A stretch of DNA of 64,000 nt from Sphingomonas sp. 3P27F8 (lineage in GTDB: Bacteria > Pseudomonadota > Alphaproteobacteria > Sphingomonadales > Sphingomonadaceae). The translations under genes and the position numbers were made by a program. Below, piece after piece: positions 42,530-50,759 of this stretch. The notes below the pieces were generated by a model. It was not told the origin of the DNA and did not search any database. It saw nothing but the letters and a program-made list of their open reading frames with translations. The stretch lies in contig NZ_SCNL01000002.1 of NCBI RefSeq assembly GCF_005502745.1, positions 1 through 64,000 of the forward strand. Direction: 5' to 3'. How positions within the stretch are numbered: position 1 is the first letter of the stretch; every line of letters begins with the position of its first letter.

Positions 42530-43939
42530 TCAGGAGCCGGTCAGGCCGATCCGCTCGCGTGCGTTCCAGCGCCACAGGAGCAGGATCGATACGACGAGCA
42601 ATCCGGCAGCAAGCCCCATCCATATGCCGACACCGGCAAGTGGCGTTCGGAACCCCAGCGCGATCGCAGTACCGAAGCCGACGATCCAGTATCCGAACAA
42701 GGCCACGAGCATCGGCACGCGCGTGTCCTGCAGGCCGCGCAATATCGCTGCCGCCACCACCTGCGCCCCGTCGACTATCTGGAATACCGCCGCCACCGCC
42801 AGATAACTGATCGCCAGCCGCACCACGATCGCGTTCGCCGGGTCATTGATGTCGAGATAGCCGCTTACGAGCAGACGCGGCACGGCCCACATTGCGATCG
42901 CGCTCACCACCATCGACGCGATGCCGACGGCAAGCGCCACCCTCCCCGCCCGCGCAATCCACGCCGGATCACGTGCGCCATAGGCCATGCCGACACGAAT
43001 GGTCGCTGCCTGCGCCACGCCAAGCGGCACCTGAAACGTGATAGAGGCGATGTTGAGGGCGACGGCATGAGCCGCCACTTCCCTCACGCCAAGCACGCCC
43101 ATCAACAAGGACGCACCACCGAACAGCGCGCCCTCCGCCATCCACGTGAGCGAGATGGGGGCGCCCAGCTTCACGATCTCCCGGAAGCGCGACCACTCGG
43201 TCCGCCACCAGCGTCCGAACAGTCGATAGCGGCGCAGACGGCGATCGAAATGAAGGATTAGCCAATAGGCGATCGCCATCGCCGTCAGGCTGATGACGCT
43301 TGCAAGCGCCGAGCCCTCAAGCCCAAGACGCGGAAACCCGAGGTTGCCAAACACCAGGCACCAGTTCGCGGCGATGCTGAGCAGCAACCCCATACCGGTC
43401 ACTGCAAACGCCCAGCCGGGCCGCCCGAGCGCTGCGGCGGTGCCACGCATCACCGCCGAAGCGATGCCGGGGAAGATGCCGATCAGCATGATATCAAGGA
43501 AATGCCCGGACCGCCGGGCCACATCAGGATCCTGATCGGCAAGACGCAATAGCGCCGCGCCGTTCGCAAGGATGATCGCCACCACCACCGCACTCGCCAT
43601 GCCGACCCACAACGCCATGCGAAAAGTGCGCCGCACCTCGCGCACCGCATGCTGGCGTCGGCCAAGTTCCGCCGCGATCAGGGGCGACGCTGCGGTCGTC
43701 AGACCAATCGTTCCGTACATCAGCACGTTGAACAGGAAGACGCCGAGCGTCGCCGCCGCAAGCTCCACCGTCCCCAATCGCGCCACGAAGATCACGTCAA
43801 CGGCAGCGACGGCCATCTGCAACAGGTTTGCGCCCACCAATGGCCCGGCGAGCCGCATCAGCGCGCGCAGTTCATCGCCGCCGGTTGCGGATGCGGTGCC
43901 GGTCAGCGGTGCAAGAGTATCGGTCGAGGTCATGGTCAT
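42530..43939 (-). CDS. MATE family multidrug efflux transporter
   Basis: A 469-residue MATE/NorM-type exporter with 12 predicted membrane segments arranged in two similar halves (opening LMRLAGPLVGANLLQMAVAAVDVIFVARLG; second half LGAPISLTWMAEGALFGGASLLMGVLG). It would expel cationic drugs or metabolites using Na+ or H+. The substrate is not readable. The start is uncertain between ATG 43939 and 43933, neither with a clear Shine-Dalgarno; the open frame extends to 43978. It ends about 30 bp before the groES promoter. Confidence 0.92.
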   Translation of the reverse strand: MTMTSTDTLAPLTGTASATGGDELRALMRLAGPLVGANLLQMAVAAVDVIFVARLGTVELAAATLGVFLFNVLMYGTIGLTTAASPLIAAELGRRQHAVREVRRTFRMALWVGMASAVVVAIILANGAALLRLADQDPDVARRSGHFLDIMLIGIFPGIASAVMRGTAAALGRPGWAFAVTGMGLLLSIAANWCLVFGNLGFPRLGLEGSALASVISLTAMAIAYWLILHFDRRLRRYRLFGRWWRTEWSRFREIVKLGAPISLTWMAEGALFGGASLLMGVLGVREVAAHAVALNIASITFQVPLGVAQAATIRVGMAYGARDPAWIARAGRVALAVGIASMVVSAIAMWAVPRLLVSGYLDINDPANAIVVRLAISYLAVAAVFQIVDGAQVVAAAILRGLQDTRVPMLVALFGYWIVGFGTAIALGFRTPLAGVGIWMGLAAGLLVVSILLLWRWNARERIGLTGS

Positions 43940-44050
43940 GCGGTGCCGGGAATAGAAGTCAACAATACAGGGTCGCACGCCAGCGGGATCGTCCGCGTAT
44001 CAGACGAAGGCGCGATCTATCCGCGATGCATCATGCTGACAAGGCGCGCG

Positions 44051-44392
44051 TCAGCGTTGCGGCCTGGACAGCACGTTGGCATTGCCATCCTTCCTGATTT
44101 CGACAAGCTGCTGGCTGCGGCCGTCACATTCAACGCGCCAGTTTTTGACACCGCGCTCGTCAGGAAAGCGCTGGATTTGAGTCACATCCTGGCACGGCAA
44201 CCCGGCGTCGCGCACCGCGCGGAACAGCACGCCGCGCAATTGACCGTCCGGCAGCTTCGCGACGGCGGCGGCGATATCGGGACCGTTGTAAACAACTTGC
44301 AGGTTGGTCGCCTCGGTTGCCGCCGAGCGATCCGCGCCGCCGGAACAGGCGGTGAGCAGTAGAGACAAGGTGACAGGCGCTGCAAATTTCAT
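44051..44392 (-). CDS. Small putative lipoprotein of unknown function
   Basis: A 113-residue protein. The N terminus MKFAAPVTLSLLLTACSGG is a lipoprotein signal with lipobox LTAC, so it should be anchored to the inner or outer membrane. The mature part (EATNLQVVYNGPDIAAAVAKLPDGQLRGVLFRAVRDAGLPCQDVTQIQRF) holds a single further Cys and no domain I recognise. It follows the receiver gene by about 120 bp on the same strand. The longer frame from 44452 adds non-signal residues and is not favoured. Confidence 0.7.
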   Translation of the reverse strand: MKFAAPVTLSLLLTACSGGADRSAATEATNLQVVYNGPDIAAAVAKLPDGQLRGVLFRAVRDAGLPCQDVTQIQRFPDERGVKNWRVECDGRSQQLVEIRKDGNANVLSRPQR

Positions 44393-44510
44393 CGGACGGT
44401 TTCTCTCGCAAGAGACGCCGCCAAGAATAAGCGCGGCGATCGGATAACGCAAAATTCCTCACCGGAATAAAGGCTGCGAAACGATCGGGCGGGCGCGTCG
44501 CTGATAAAGG

Positions 44511-44897
44511 CTATGCGATCATCCCGTCATCGCCTGCCGCGAGCACGCGGCCCATCGCCTCGAACAGAATATCCATTGCGACCGGCTTGAAGATCACGTC
44601 ATCCGCTCCTGCGGCGAGACAGCGTTCACGCAGATCGGGCGCGGTATCGGCAGTAACCACGATCACCGGCACACCCGCCTTGGCATCGGTGCGCGCGCGG
44701 ATTGCGCGGATTGCGGAGATGCCATCCATCCCCGGCATCCTCAGATCCACCAGCAATATATCGAAATCGGTTCGATCGAGGATCGCGAGCCCCTCTTCGG
44801 CGCTCTCGGCGCCGGTCATCGACGCGCCAGCCACTTCAAGCATATCGTTCACCACGCGCCGGTTCATCCGGTCGTCTTCGATAAACAATACGTTCAT
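44511..44897 (-). CDS. Single-domain CheY-like response regulator
   Basis: A 128-residue receiver with no output domain. It has IEDD (acidic pair), phospho-acceptor Asp in ILLVDLRMPGMDG (about 52), Thr in VVTAD and Lys in FKPVA. Single-domain receivers act by docking or as phosphate relays. It lies 53 bp downstream of the TPR hybrid kinase on the same strand, so the kinase is the likely donor. The 3' neighbour is the small lipoprotein gene. Confidence 0.92.
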   Translation of the reverse strand: MNVLFIEDDRMNRRVVNDMLEVAGASMTGAESAEEGLAILDRTDFDILLVDLRMPGMDGISAIRAIRARTDAKAGVPVIVVTADTAPDLRERCLAAGADDVIFKPVAMDILFEAMGRVLAAGDDGMIA

Positions 44898-44950
44898 GGC
44901 CGTGAGCCTAGATCGCGCGACGGTCGTTTCATCTCCGTACCTTTATCGCG

Positions 44951-47356
44951 CTATGCCGCTGCCGACACAAGCGAGCGCGCGCTCGGTTCGTCGAATAGTT
45001 CGGTTAACAAAGCATCTTTCGCAATCGGCTTCAGGATAACGCGATCGACCCCCGCCTGTTCCAGCATTTCGCTTTCTCCGGCCAGTGCGGCGGGACCGAG
45101 GATCGCAAGTCTGGCGTCCGCCGCGGCCGCTCGTATCATCTTGAGCGCGGAATAAGGGTCGGCAGCGAGCCGTAGCGTCGCATCGTCGATCAATATCGTG
45201 CGTGGGCCGCCATCAGCAATCAGTCCGACAGCTTCGTCCACCGATCCGGCAAATGTAACCGAACCCGCACGCGGCCCGAACAGGGTTTTGAACATCGCGC
45301 GGGTGATCGGGCTTCGATCTACCACCAGAATTCCATCGGCTTTGGCTTCATGCGACGCGACCGGCGCCTCCGCCCGCCGAAGCGGCAGATCGATGGTGAA
45401 GGTCGCGCCCTGATCCAGGTCGCTTTGGACCGACACGTCTCCACCCATCGCGCGCGCAAGGTTGCGACAGATCGCCAGCCCAAGACCGGTGCCGCCATAT
45501 TGTCGCGTCGTTCCCGTATCAGCCTGGCGGAATGCCTCGAAGATGGCTTCATGCTTGGCCGGGGCAATACCGATGCCGGTATCTGCCACGGAAAGCCGCC
45601 AACGATCGCCCGCGACTTCCGTGGTCACGCCGATGCTGCCGGTATGAGTGAATTTTACGGCGTTCGACAGCAGGTTAAAAACGATCTGCCTCAGCCTCGC
45701 GCTGTCGCCGATGATCCATTCCGGTCCGTCTTCCAGCGTGGCGTCGAACGAAAGCTTCTTGGCGCGCGCCTGCTCGGCCCACATTCCGGTGGCATCACGA
45801 ACCACCTGGCGCAGATCAAAAGCGGCTTCCTCTATAGTCATCTTGCCCGTTTCCATTTTGGCAACGTCAAGAATGTCATCGACCAGCGCGCGCATGTTGA
45901 CGCCCGCGCCATGCACCACCGAAAGGCGCCCGCGCGTCTCGGTATCGAGCCGCTGGTCGGCAAGCATGACCTGCGTCATGCCCAGAATGCCGTTCAGCGG
46001 CGTGCGGATTTCGTGGCTTGTGGTAGCGAGGAACTCCGTCTTCGCGGCCAACGCCTTGCCGAGCGCTGTATTGCTGGCTGACAGCCTGTTACGGCTGCGG
46101 CGGAGCGTAAGGACACCGAAGGCCAACAATGCAATTACGAGCGCCGTGACCAACCCCGCACCGATAAACACAAAGCGTTGCGTGCGCGCCTTGTCACGCT
46201 CGAACGCTACCGTTTTCTGTAAGTCGCTGGCCTTTAGTGTGGCGATCCGCAGTTCCTGGTTCGCGAAATCGAACCGCGCGCCCGCCAATGCCGCGCTATT
46301 CGAGCGCGCCAGTTCGGTCGCTCGATCGTCAAGCCGCTTCAACGCCTCGAGGTGCGCCAGCGCAAGGCGATCGTCACCAAGAGCAGTGTAAATCCGGTAC
46401 GCGATGTCGTGGCCATCGCGATCGCTGAGCTCGGTTGCTGTCAGATCGACATTGTCGAAACGGGCGTCGATCAAGGTTCGCGCGTCATCCAGCCTATGAT
46501 GAAGATAGGCCGACTGGGCCGCAAGAACCTGAAACAGCGGACGATATGGCGCCGCACCGTCGCGACGGGTGAGAGCCCGGCCTTCCGAAATGGCGCGATC
46601 GGCATGAGGCAAATCATTCTGCTTGAGCCGAACGCGCGCGATATTGCTAAGCACTTGTGCCACGAGGAGATCGCTCGACATGCCGCGCGCGAGCTGGAGC
46701 GCCCGATCATATTGCTGCTCTGCCGCAGCAAAGCTCCCCATTTCTTTTAGGGCATTCCCTTTCCCGTTATATATCGAGAGAGCGAAATTAGGATCCTTGG
46801 AATAGATGTCTTTGGCTTGATCGAAATAGCGTAGCGCGGTAATATTATCGTTGCCGCCATAATATAGAAGAGCGATAGAAATAAGCGCCTTAGCCTCGCT
46901 TCTTTCATCGCTTAGCGAATGAAAAATCACATAGGCGCTGTGCAAATTGCTTAACGCCGCAGCCACCTCTCCCGTGGCGGTCCTGGCGCCGCCTAGCGAC
47001 AGGAGTATGTCTGCCTGAAGATGGGTGTTTTTGTCGCTGCCCGCCAGCGTCCGCCGCGCACCGTTTAATATTGTGAGAGCCTTTTGCGGCTCGTTCATAC
47101 GAAGATAGGCCTCGCCGAGCAGCCACTGCGCGGTAGCGATCATGTTTGCCGAGCGCTTCTCCTGCGCGAAGCGCAACACGTTGTTGCCGCGACGGATCGC
47201 CTCACCGGGATCCGCCATCATCGCCGCCTTCACGCTCGCGATCATCGTGTCGAATTGAGCGCTCTGACCCGCCGCTACAACCGGCGTGCTCAGCAATATG
47301 CCGCACGCCGGGATGAGACGGAGTGCGCGCAACCGGCGTTTCAGCCGCGTTTCCAC
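44951..47356 (-). CDS. TPR-sensor hybrid histidine kinase with C-terminal receiver
   Basis: An 801-residue sensor kinase. A signal-like N terminus (LRLIPACGILLSTPVVAAG) and about six TPR-like repeats (residues 60-360) form a periplasmic sensor. A membrane segment follows at about 398-420 (FIGAGLVTALVIALLAFGVL), then an H-box SHEIRTPLNGILGMTQ, N-box LLSNAVKF and G-boxes DTGIGIA and GGTGLGLAICRN. A C-terminal receiver-like domain (about 685-800) keeps the Asp in ILIDD and Lys in ILKPIA but has a single acidic residue (VVDRS) where two are usual. The GTG start overlaps the end of the EAL gene by 16 bp. The TPR ligand is unknown. Confidence 0.88.
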   Translation of the reverse strand: METRLKRRLRALRLIPACGILLSTPVVAAGQSAQFDTMIASVKAAMMADPGEAIRRGNNVLRFAQEKRSANMIATAQWLLGEAYLRMNEPQKALTILNGARRTLAGSDKNTHLQADILLSLGGARTATGEVAAALSNLHSAYVIFHSLSDERSEAKALISIALLYYGGNDNITALRYFDQAKDIYSKDPNFALSIYNGKGNALKEMGSFAAAEQQYDRALQLARGMSSDLLVAQVLSNIARVRLKQNDLPHADRAISEGRALTRRDGAAPYRPLFQVLAAQSAYLHHRLDDARTLIDARFDNVDLTATELSDRDGHDIAYRIYTALGDDRLALAHLEALKRLDDRATELARSNSAALAGARFDFANQELRIATLKASDLQKTVAFERDKARTQRFVFIGAGLVTALVIALLAFGVLTLRRSRNRLSASNTALGKALAAKTEFLATTSHEIRTPLNGILGMTQVMLADQRLDTETRGRLSVVHGAGVNMRALVDDILDVAKMETGKMTIEEAAFDLRQVVRDATGMWAEQARAKKLSFDATLEDGPEWIIGDSARLRQIVFNLLSNAVKFTHTGSIGVTTEVAGDRWRLSVADTGIGIAPAKHEAIFEAFRQADTGTTRQYGGTGLGLAICRNLARAMGGDVSVQSDLDQGATFTIDLPLRRAEAPVASHEAKADGILVVDRSPITRAMFKTLFGPRAGSVTFAGSVDEAVGLIADGGPRTILIDDATLRLAADPYSALKMIRAAAADARLAILGPAALAGESEMLEQAGVDRVILKPIAKDALLTELFDEPSARSLVSAAA

Positions 47357-48654
47357 GTCGGTGCCAGGCGATTGAACGGTCCGCGATTTTCCTGGCCACC
47401 CTGATGCCAGGATTCGTCATCGAGAAAGGCAACCAGAGCGTCGATGGACACCGGACGGCTGATTAGAAAACCCTGCACCATATCGCAGCCCATCACCGTC
47501 AGCAGCGCCAGCGCGGCGTGACTCTCGACGCCTTCCGCGACCACCTCCATCTCCAGGGCATGCGCGAGATCTATTGTCGATCGCACGATCAGCGGGTCAC
47601 GGTTCGAACTGGTCAATTGCGTTACGAACAGCTTGTCTATTTTCAGTTCGACGGCCGGAAGCTGCTTCAGATAAGCAAGACTGGACAGGCCCGCTCCGTA
47701 ATCGTCGATTGCTATGGTGATGCCGATATCTGCGAACACCTGCAGATTCGCGATCGCGCTGACGGGATCCCGGATCACTGAAGTTTCGGTAACTTCAAAG
47801 CCCAATGTCGCGCCGCTTGAGGCGACAAGGGCGCAAGCCTCGCGGACGAAAACGGCATCGGCCAGCAACTGCCCGGAAATATTGACGAAAAGGCGCTGAT
47901 CATGCCCGAGCGAGCGCATTTTCCGCTGGTCTTCGATCACCTGCCGGATCGTCCACAGCGTCAGTCTGTCGATAAGATGCGCTTCTTCCGCAACCGGAAT
48001 GAACTCGATCGGCGGTATCAGTCCGCGCTCCGGGTGGCGCCAGCGAATTAGCGCCTCGGCACAAGTGACTTTCTGTCGCCGAACATGGAATTTCGGTTGA
48101 TAGAGCATGAGCAGCTCGCCACGCTCGATGGCCAGCTCCAATTCTGTCGCGAGTTCACTGGCGACCGCACCCCGCTCTGGAACGCTGCCATCAATACCGT
48201 TGCCGCGCGCGTTCGCGAGAGCGGCTTCCGCGCGCTCGATCAGCGTGACGGAATCGTGTTCATCCTCCCTGATGGCGGCGCCGCCGAGTCGCAGGGTAAC
48301 CGTACAACGCCGGTCGCCCATTTCGATCCCAGTCGCGCTGGCGGCCCGAAGCCGCGGGAGAAGCGCTTCATATTCTGCCCATGACGCCGCGACAGCCTCG
48401 ATCTCAATCAGGTCGCGCCCAACTGCGCGCACCGTCCCATCCGACACGACCGCCGCAAGCCGCTTCGCCGTCACCTCGACCAGCGCCGCCGCGCGTTCGG
48501 CGCCAAGCAAACGGCGCAACGATGCAAAATTGGCAACTTCGGCGAGCACAACCAACCGCCACGCGTTCGCCGACGACCGAACGGCTGGCGCCGGTTCGGC
48601 ATCGGTCGACGGAGCCGTCTGGGGAAGCATTTCTGAGCGGTGCTGTACCATCAT
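47341..48654 (-). CDS. EAL-domain c-di-GMP phosphodiesterase with degenerate GGDEF
   Basis: A 437-residue cytoplasmic protein. The N-terminal half is GGDEF-like but has GRDLIEI where GGDEF should be, so it is unlikely to synthesise c-di-GMP. The EAL domain (about 175-415) is intact: AEALIRWRHPERG, LFVNISG, FEVTETSV, AIDDYGAGLSSLAYLKQLP, ELKIDK, VAEGVES and VQGFLISRPV supply the metal ligands and catalytic residues, so c-di-GMP hydrolysis is predicted. ATG 48654 is used; a TTG at 48657 and ATG 48651 are adjacent. The downstream hybrid kinase gene overlaps by 16 bp. It is first in its operon. Confidence 0.9.
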   Translation of the reverse strand: MMVQHRSEMLPQTAPSTDAEPAPAVRSSANAWRLVVLAEVANFASLRRLLGAERAAALVEVTAKRLAAVVSDGTVRAVGRDLIEIEAVAASWAEYEALLPRLRAASATGIEMGDRRCTVTLRLGGAAIREDEHDSVTLIERAEAALANARGNGIDGSVPERGAVASELATELELAIERGELLMLYQPKFHVRRQKVTCAEALIRWRHPERGLIPPIEFIPVAEEAHLIDRLTLWTIRQVIEDQRKMRSLGHDQRLFVNISGQLLADAVFVREACALVASSGATLGFEVTETSVIRDPVSAIANLQVFADIGITIAIDDYGAGLSSLAYLKQLPAVELKIDKLFVTQLTSSNRDPLIVRSTIDLAHALEMEVVAEGVESHAALALLTVMGCDMVQGFLISRPVSIDALVAFLDDESWHQGGQENRGPFNRLAPTWKRG

Positions 48655-48761
48655 CAACAGCGGTATGCGGAATGGCTGAAGATATAATTAATCAACGAAC
48701 CTCCCAGAGCGCCTGAGCTTAGCCCATTGCGGATTGGTTGATATTTCGTTAAGCGTGACTC

Positions 48762-48779
48762 GCAACCCATTGGGGTTGC
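48762..48779. repeat. Short inverted repeat upstream of the micro-ORF
   Basis: GCAACCC (48762-48768) and GGGTTGC (48773-48779) form a 7-bp stem with an ATTG loop. It ends 7 bases before the Shine-Dalgarno sequence of the micro-ORF. It could be an operator, a small terminator or part of a structured leader. Confidence 0.5.
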
Positions 48780-48797
48780 CCATAAAGGGAGAAAGCC

Positions 48798-48851
48798 ATG
48801 CTCGCTCTTATTCTTGCGCTTATCTACGGTACGGACATCCGTCCCTGGTAA
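48798..48851 (+). CDS. Candidate 17-residue hydrophobic micro-protein
   Basis: The peptide would be MLALILALIYGTDIRPW. The ATG at 48798 is preceded by GGGAGA (48787-48792) at a functional spacing of 5 bases, better than many longer genes in this window. The first nine residues are strongly hydrophobic (LALILALI), and a short polar tail ends in Trp. It lies on the plus strand in a gap with minus-strand genes on both sides and is followed after 6 bases by a long hairpin. It could be a leader peptide, a type I toxin-like membrane peptide or a chance ORF. Nothing in the sequence decides, and I do not recognise a homologue. Confidence 0.4.
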   Translation: MLALILALIYGTDIRPW

Positions 48852-48857
48852 CAGTAA

Positions 48858-48922
48858 TTCCGGCTCGAACATTCTGATAATATGCTGGTTTTTCCGCAGA
48901 TTATCGGAATTTCGGGCCGGAA
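48858..48922. repeat. Long imperfect hairpin (about 30 bp stem, T5 loop)
   Basis: Arms 48858-48888 and 48894-48922 pair almost end to end, with two G-T wobbles, one A-G mismatch and two single-base bulges (48870, 48886). The loop is TTTTT at 48889-48893. This is far longer than a normal terminator stem and lacks a U tract after the right arm on either strand. The right arm can alternatively pair at 48895-48902 with 48923-48930 (CGCAGATT / AATCTGCG). It could be a small RNA, an attenuator or a mobile-element remnant. Confidence 0.65.
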
Positions 48923-49200
48923 AATCTGCGAAACCGACCTCCTGTCCAGGCGATCTGATCGGTAGTTTTCGCCTCGATATGGTTGTCTGCGACGCGTTAA
49001 GGCGTTTTTGATTACGGCCTTTATCGACCTACAGCGCCTGATTTCCACGCGCTTGAAAGGTGGGCGGTCTGCCGCGGACTGAGCCGTTCTTCATTCGACC
49101 AGTCGAACTTGCCACGGGAGGGCTACCCCCCCGATGCCGAGTTGCGTGTGCCGCCCACTGTTTCGGGACGCAGCGGATTTACCGATCGCGATTTTTTCTC

Positions 49201-49232
49201 GCAAAAGCCGCTCGTCAGGCGGCTACCTTTGC
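49201..49232 (-). terminator. Hairpin at the 3' end of the flavin monooxygenase gene
   Basis: On the minus strand AGCCGC and GCGGCT (49224-49219 and 49211-49206) pair around a loop holding part of the stop codon, with outer arms GCAAA / TTTGC. The run CTTTTGC follows the inner stem. A moderate terminator. Confidence 0.45.
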
Positions 49233-50690
49233 GCGGACATGCTCCGGATTGGAAAACTCCATGCTGTCATCCAACGAACCGAACCGTAGCGCCATGACGT
49301 CAAGCGCGTAATTCTGGTGCAATTTCCAGGGTTTCCGCTTTCCTTGCTTTGGAAGGCTTTCCAACGCGCGCTCCACGTAACCGGACGTGAAGCTCAGGAA
49401 CGGCTCCTCCTCGATCACTTCGGCCCCGATCCGCGGCGTGCATTGCCGCATTCCTCGCCTGCGCATCGCCTCCAGCAAGCGACAGACGTACATCGACGTC
49501 AGGTCCGCCTTCAGCGTCCAGGACGCGTTGGTATAGCCGAAACAAGAAGCGAGGTTCGGAACATCGGAATACATCATGCCTTTGTAGTTAAGTGTCCGGG
49601 ACAACTCGACAAGCTTTCCGTCGACGGTGAAAGGTACCCCGCTCAGTAATTGCATCTGCAAGCCCGTCGCGCTGACAATTACGTCGGCGTCGATCGTCTT
49701 GCCATTGTTGAGGCGGATGCCACCGTCGGTGAAGGTATCTATCGTTCCGGTTTCGACCGAGGCACTGCCCGCCTTGATTGCATCGAACAGATCCGCGTCG
49801 GGAACCAGGCAGAGCCGCTGGTCCCACGGATTATAGCGCGGCGTGAAGTGGGTCGCGATGTCATAGTCAGGGCCGAGCTGCTCCCGCACCATCGCGATCA
49901 GCCGCTCCTTCGCCTTTTCCGGGCGCTTGCGCGTCATGCGGAAGAAGAACATCTGCAACAGCACATTTTTCCAGCGCGTGATACCATAGGCGGCTTTTTC
50001 CGGCAGCTTGCGCCGCAGGAAGTTCGCGAAACGATCCTCCGCCGGACGTGAAACGACGTAGGTAGGCGAGCGCTGGAGCATGGTGACATGCGATGCGGTT
50101 CGCGCCATTTCAGGCACGAGGGTGACGGCGGTCGCCCCGCTGCCGATCACCACGACCTTCTTTCCCGCATAATCCAGGTCTTCCGGCCAGAATTGCGGAT
50201 GGACGATCCGGCCGCGGAAATCATCGGAACCCGGGAAATCGGGCGCGTGTCCGGTGGCGTAATTGTAATAGCCCGAGCACATATACAGGAAGTTGCAGGT
50301 AAACCGACGCGCTTCGCCCGCCCCCGTTTCGCACTGCACCGTCCAGCAGGCCTCCGGCGTGGACCACGCCGCGCTGATGACGCGATGACCGAACCGGATA
50401 TGCCGATCGATGCCGTAGGTCCGTGCCGTATCGGCAATATACTCACGTATCGAAGGGCCGTCCGCGATTGCCTTCGCCTGGGTCCATGGCCGGAAGTTGT
50501 AGCCAAGCGTGTGCATATCAGAATCCGAACGGATTCCGGGATAGCGGAACAGATCCCAGGTTCCGCCGATCGCCTCCCTCCCCTCAAGGATCAGGTAACT
50601 GCTCTTCGGACTGCGCGTCTGAAGATGATAACCGGCGCCGATCCCGGACAGGCCGGCACCAACAACGATTACATCGACATGCTCGGTCAT
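49215..50690 (-). CDS. Baeyer-Villiger-type flavin-dependent monooxygenase
   Basis: A 491-residue NAD(P)H- and FAD-dependent class B monooxygenase. The FAD Rossmann motif GAGLSGIGAGYHLQ is at about 12. It is followed by the BVMO-type GGTWDLFRYPGIRSDSDMHTLGYNFRPW, the type I BVMO fingerprint FxGxxxHxxxWP (FRGRIVHPQFWP, about 162) and a second, NADPH-binding Rossmann VVVIGSGATAVTLVP. It would insert oxygen into ketones or oxidise soft heteroatoms. The substrate is unknown. It stands alone between the odd low-GC gap and tamB, with no catabolic neighbours. Confidence 0.92.
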   Translation of the reverse strand: MTEHVDVIVVGAGLSGIGAGYHLQTRSPKSSYLILEGREAIGGTWDLFRYPGIRSDSDMHTLGYNFRPWTQAKAIADGPSIREYIADTARTYGIDRHIRFGHRVISAAWSTPEACWTVQCETGAGEARRFTCNFLYMCSGYYNYATGHAPDFPGSDDFRGRIVHPQFWPEDLDYAGKKVVVIGSGATAVTLVPEMARTASHVTMLQRSPTYVVSRPAEDRFANFLRRKLPEKAAYGITRWKNVLLQMFFFRMTRKRPEKAKERLIAMVREQLGPDYDIATHFTPRYNPWDQRLCLVPDADLFDAIKAGSASVETGTIDTFTDGGIRLNNGKTIDADVIVSATGLQMQLLSGVPFTVDGKLVELSRTLNYKGMMYSDVPNLASCFGYTNASWTLKADLTSMYVCRLLEAMRRRGMRQCTPRIGAEVIEEEPFLSFTSGYVERALESLPKQGKRKPWKLHQNYALDVMALRFGSLDDSMEFSNPEHVRAKVAA

Positions 50691-50759
50691 GCACTATCCT
50701 CTCTCACGATACCCGATATTCGATTTTCGGCTCGCGGGGAAGATATGTTTACAGCAGTG

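Larger units (their letters stand above)
48658..49214. other. 557-bp low-GC intergenic region with micro-ORF and hairpins
   Basis: This is the only stretch over 300 bp without a confident protein gene. By eye it is clearly poorer in GC than its neighbours, with many A/T runs from about 48680 to 49020. It should contain the minus-strand promoter of the EAL gene near its left end (AT-rich 48684-48700). Centrally it holds a 17-codon ORF with a Shine-Dalgarno site and a long hairpin, listed separately. From 49020 to 49214 I see only weak, unrecognisable reading frames and the tail hairpin of the monooxygenase gene. It could be a vestige of a lost gene or a non-coding RNA locus. Confidence 0.6.

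Noticed and set aside
48979..49011. Second tiny ORF (10 codons) in the low-GC gap
   Set aside because: No Shine-Dalgarno sequence and too short to distinguish from chance.
49060..49311. 83-codon frame running from the low-GC gap into the monooxygenase gene
   Set aside because: It overlaps the end of a well-supported gene on the other strand and has no motif or ribosome-binding site.
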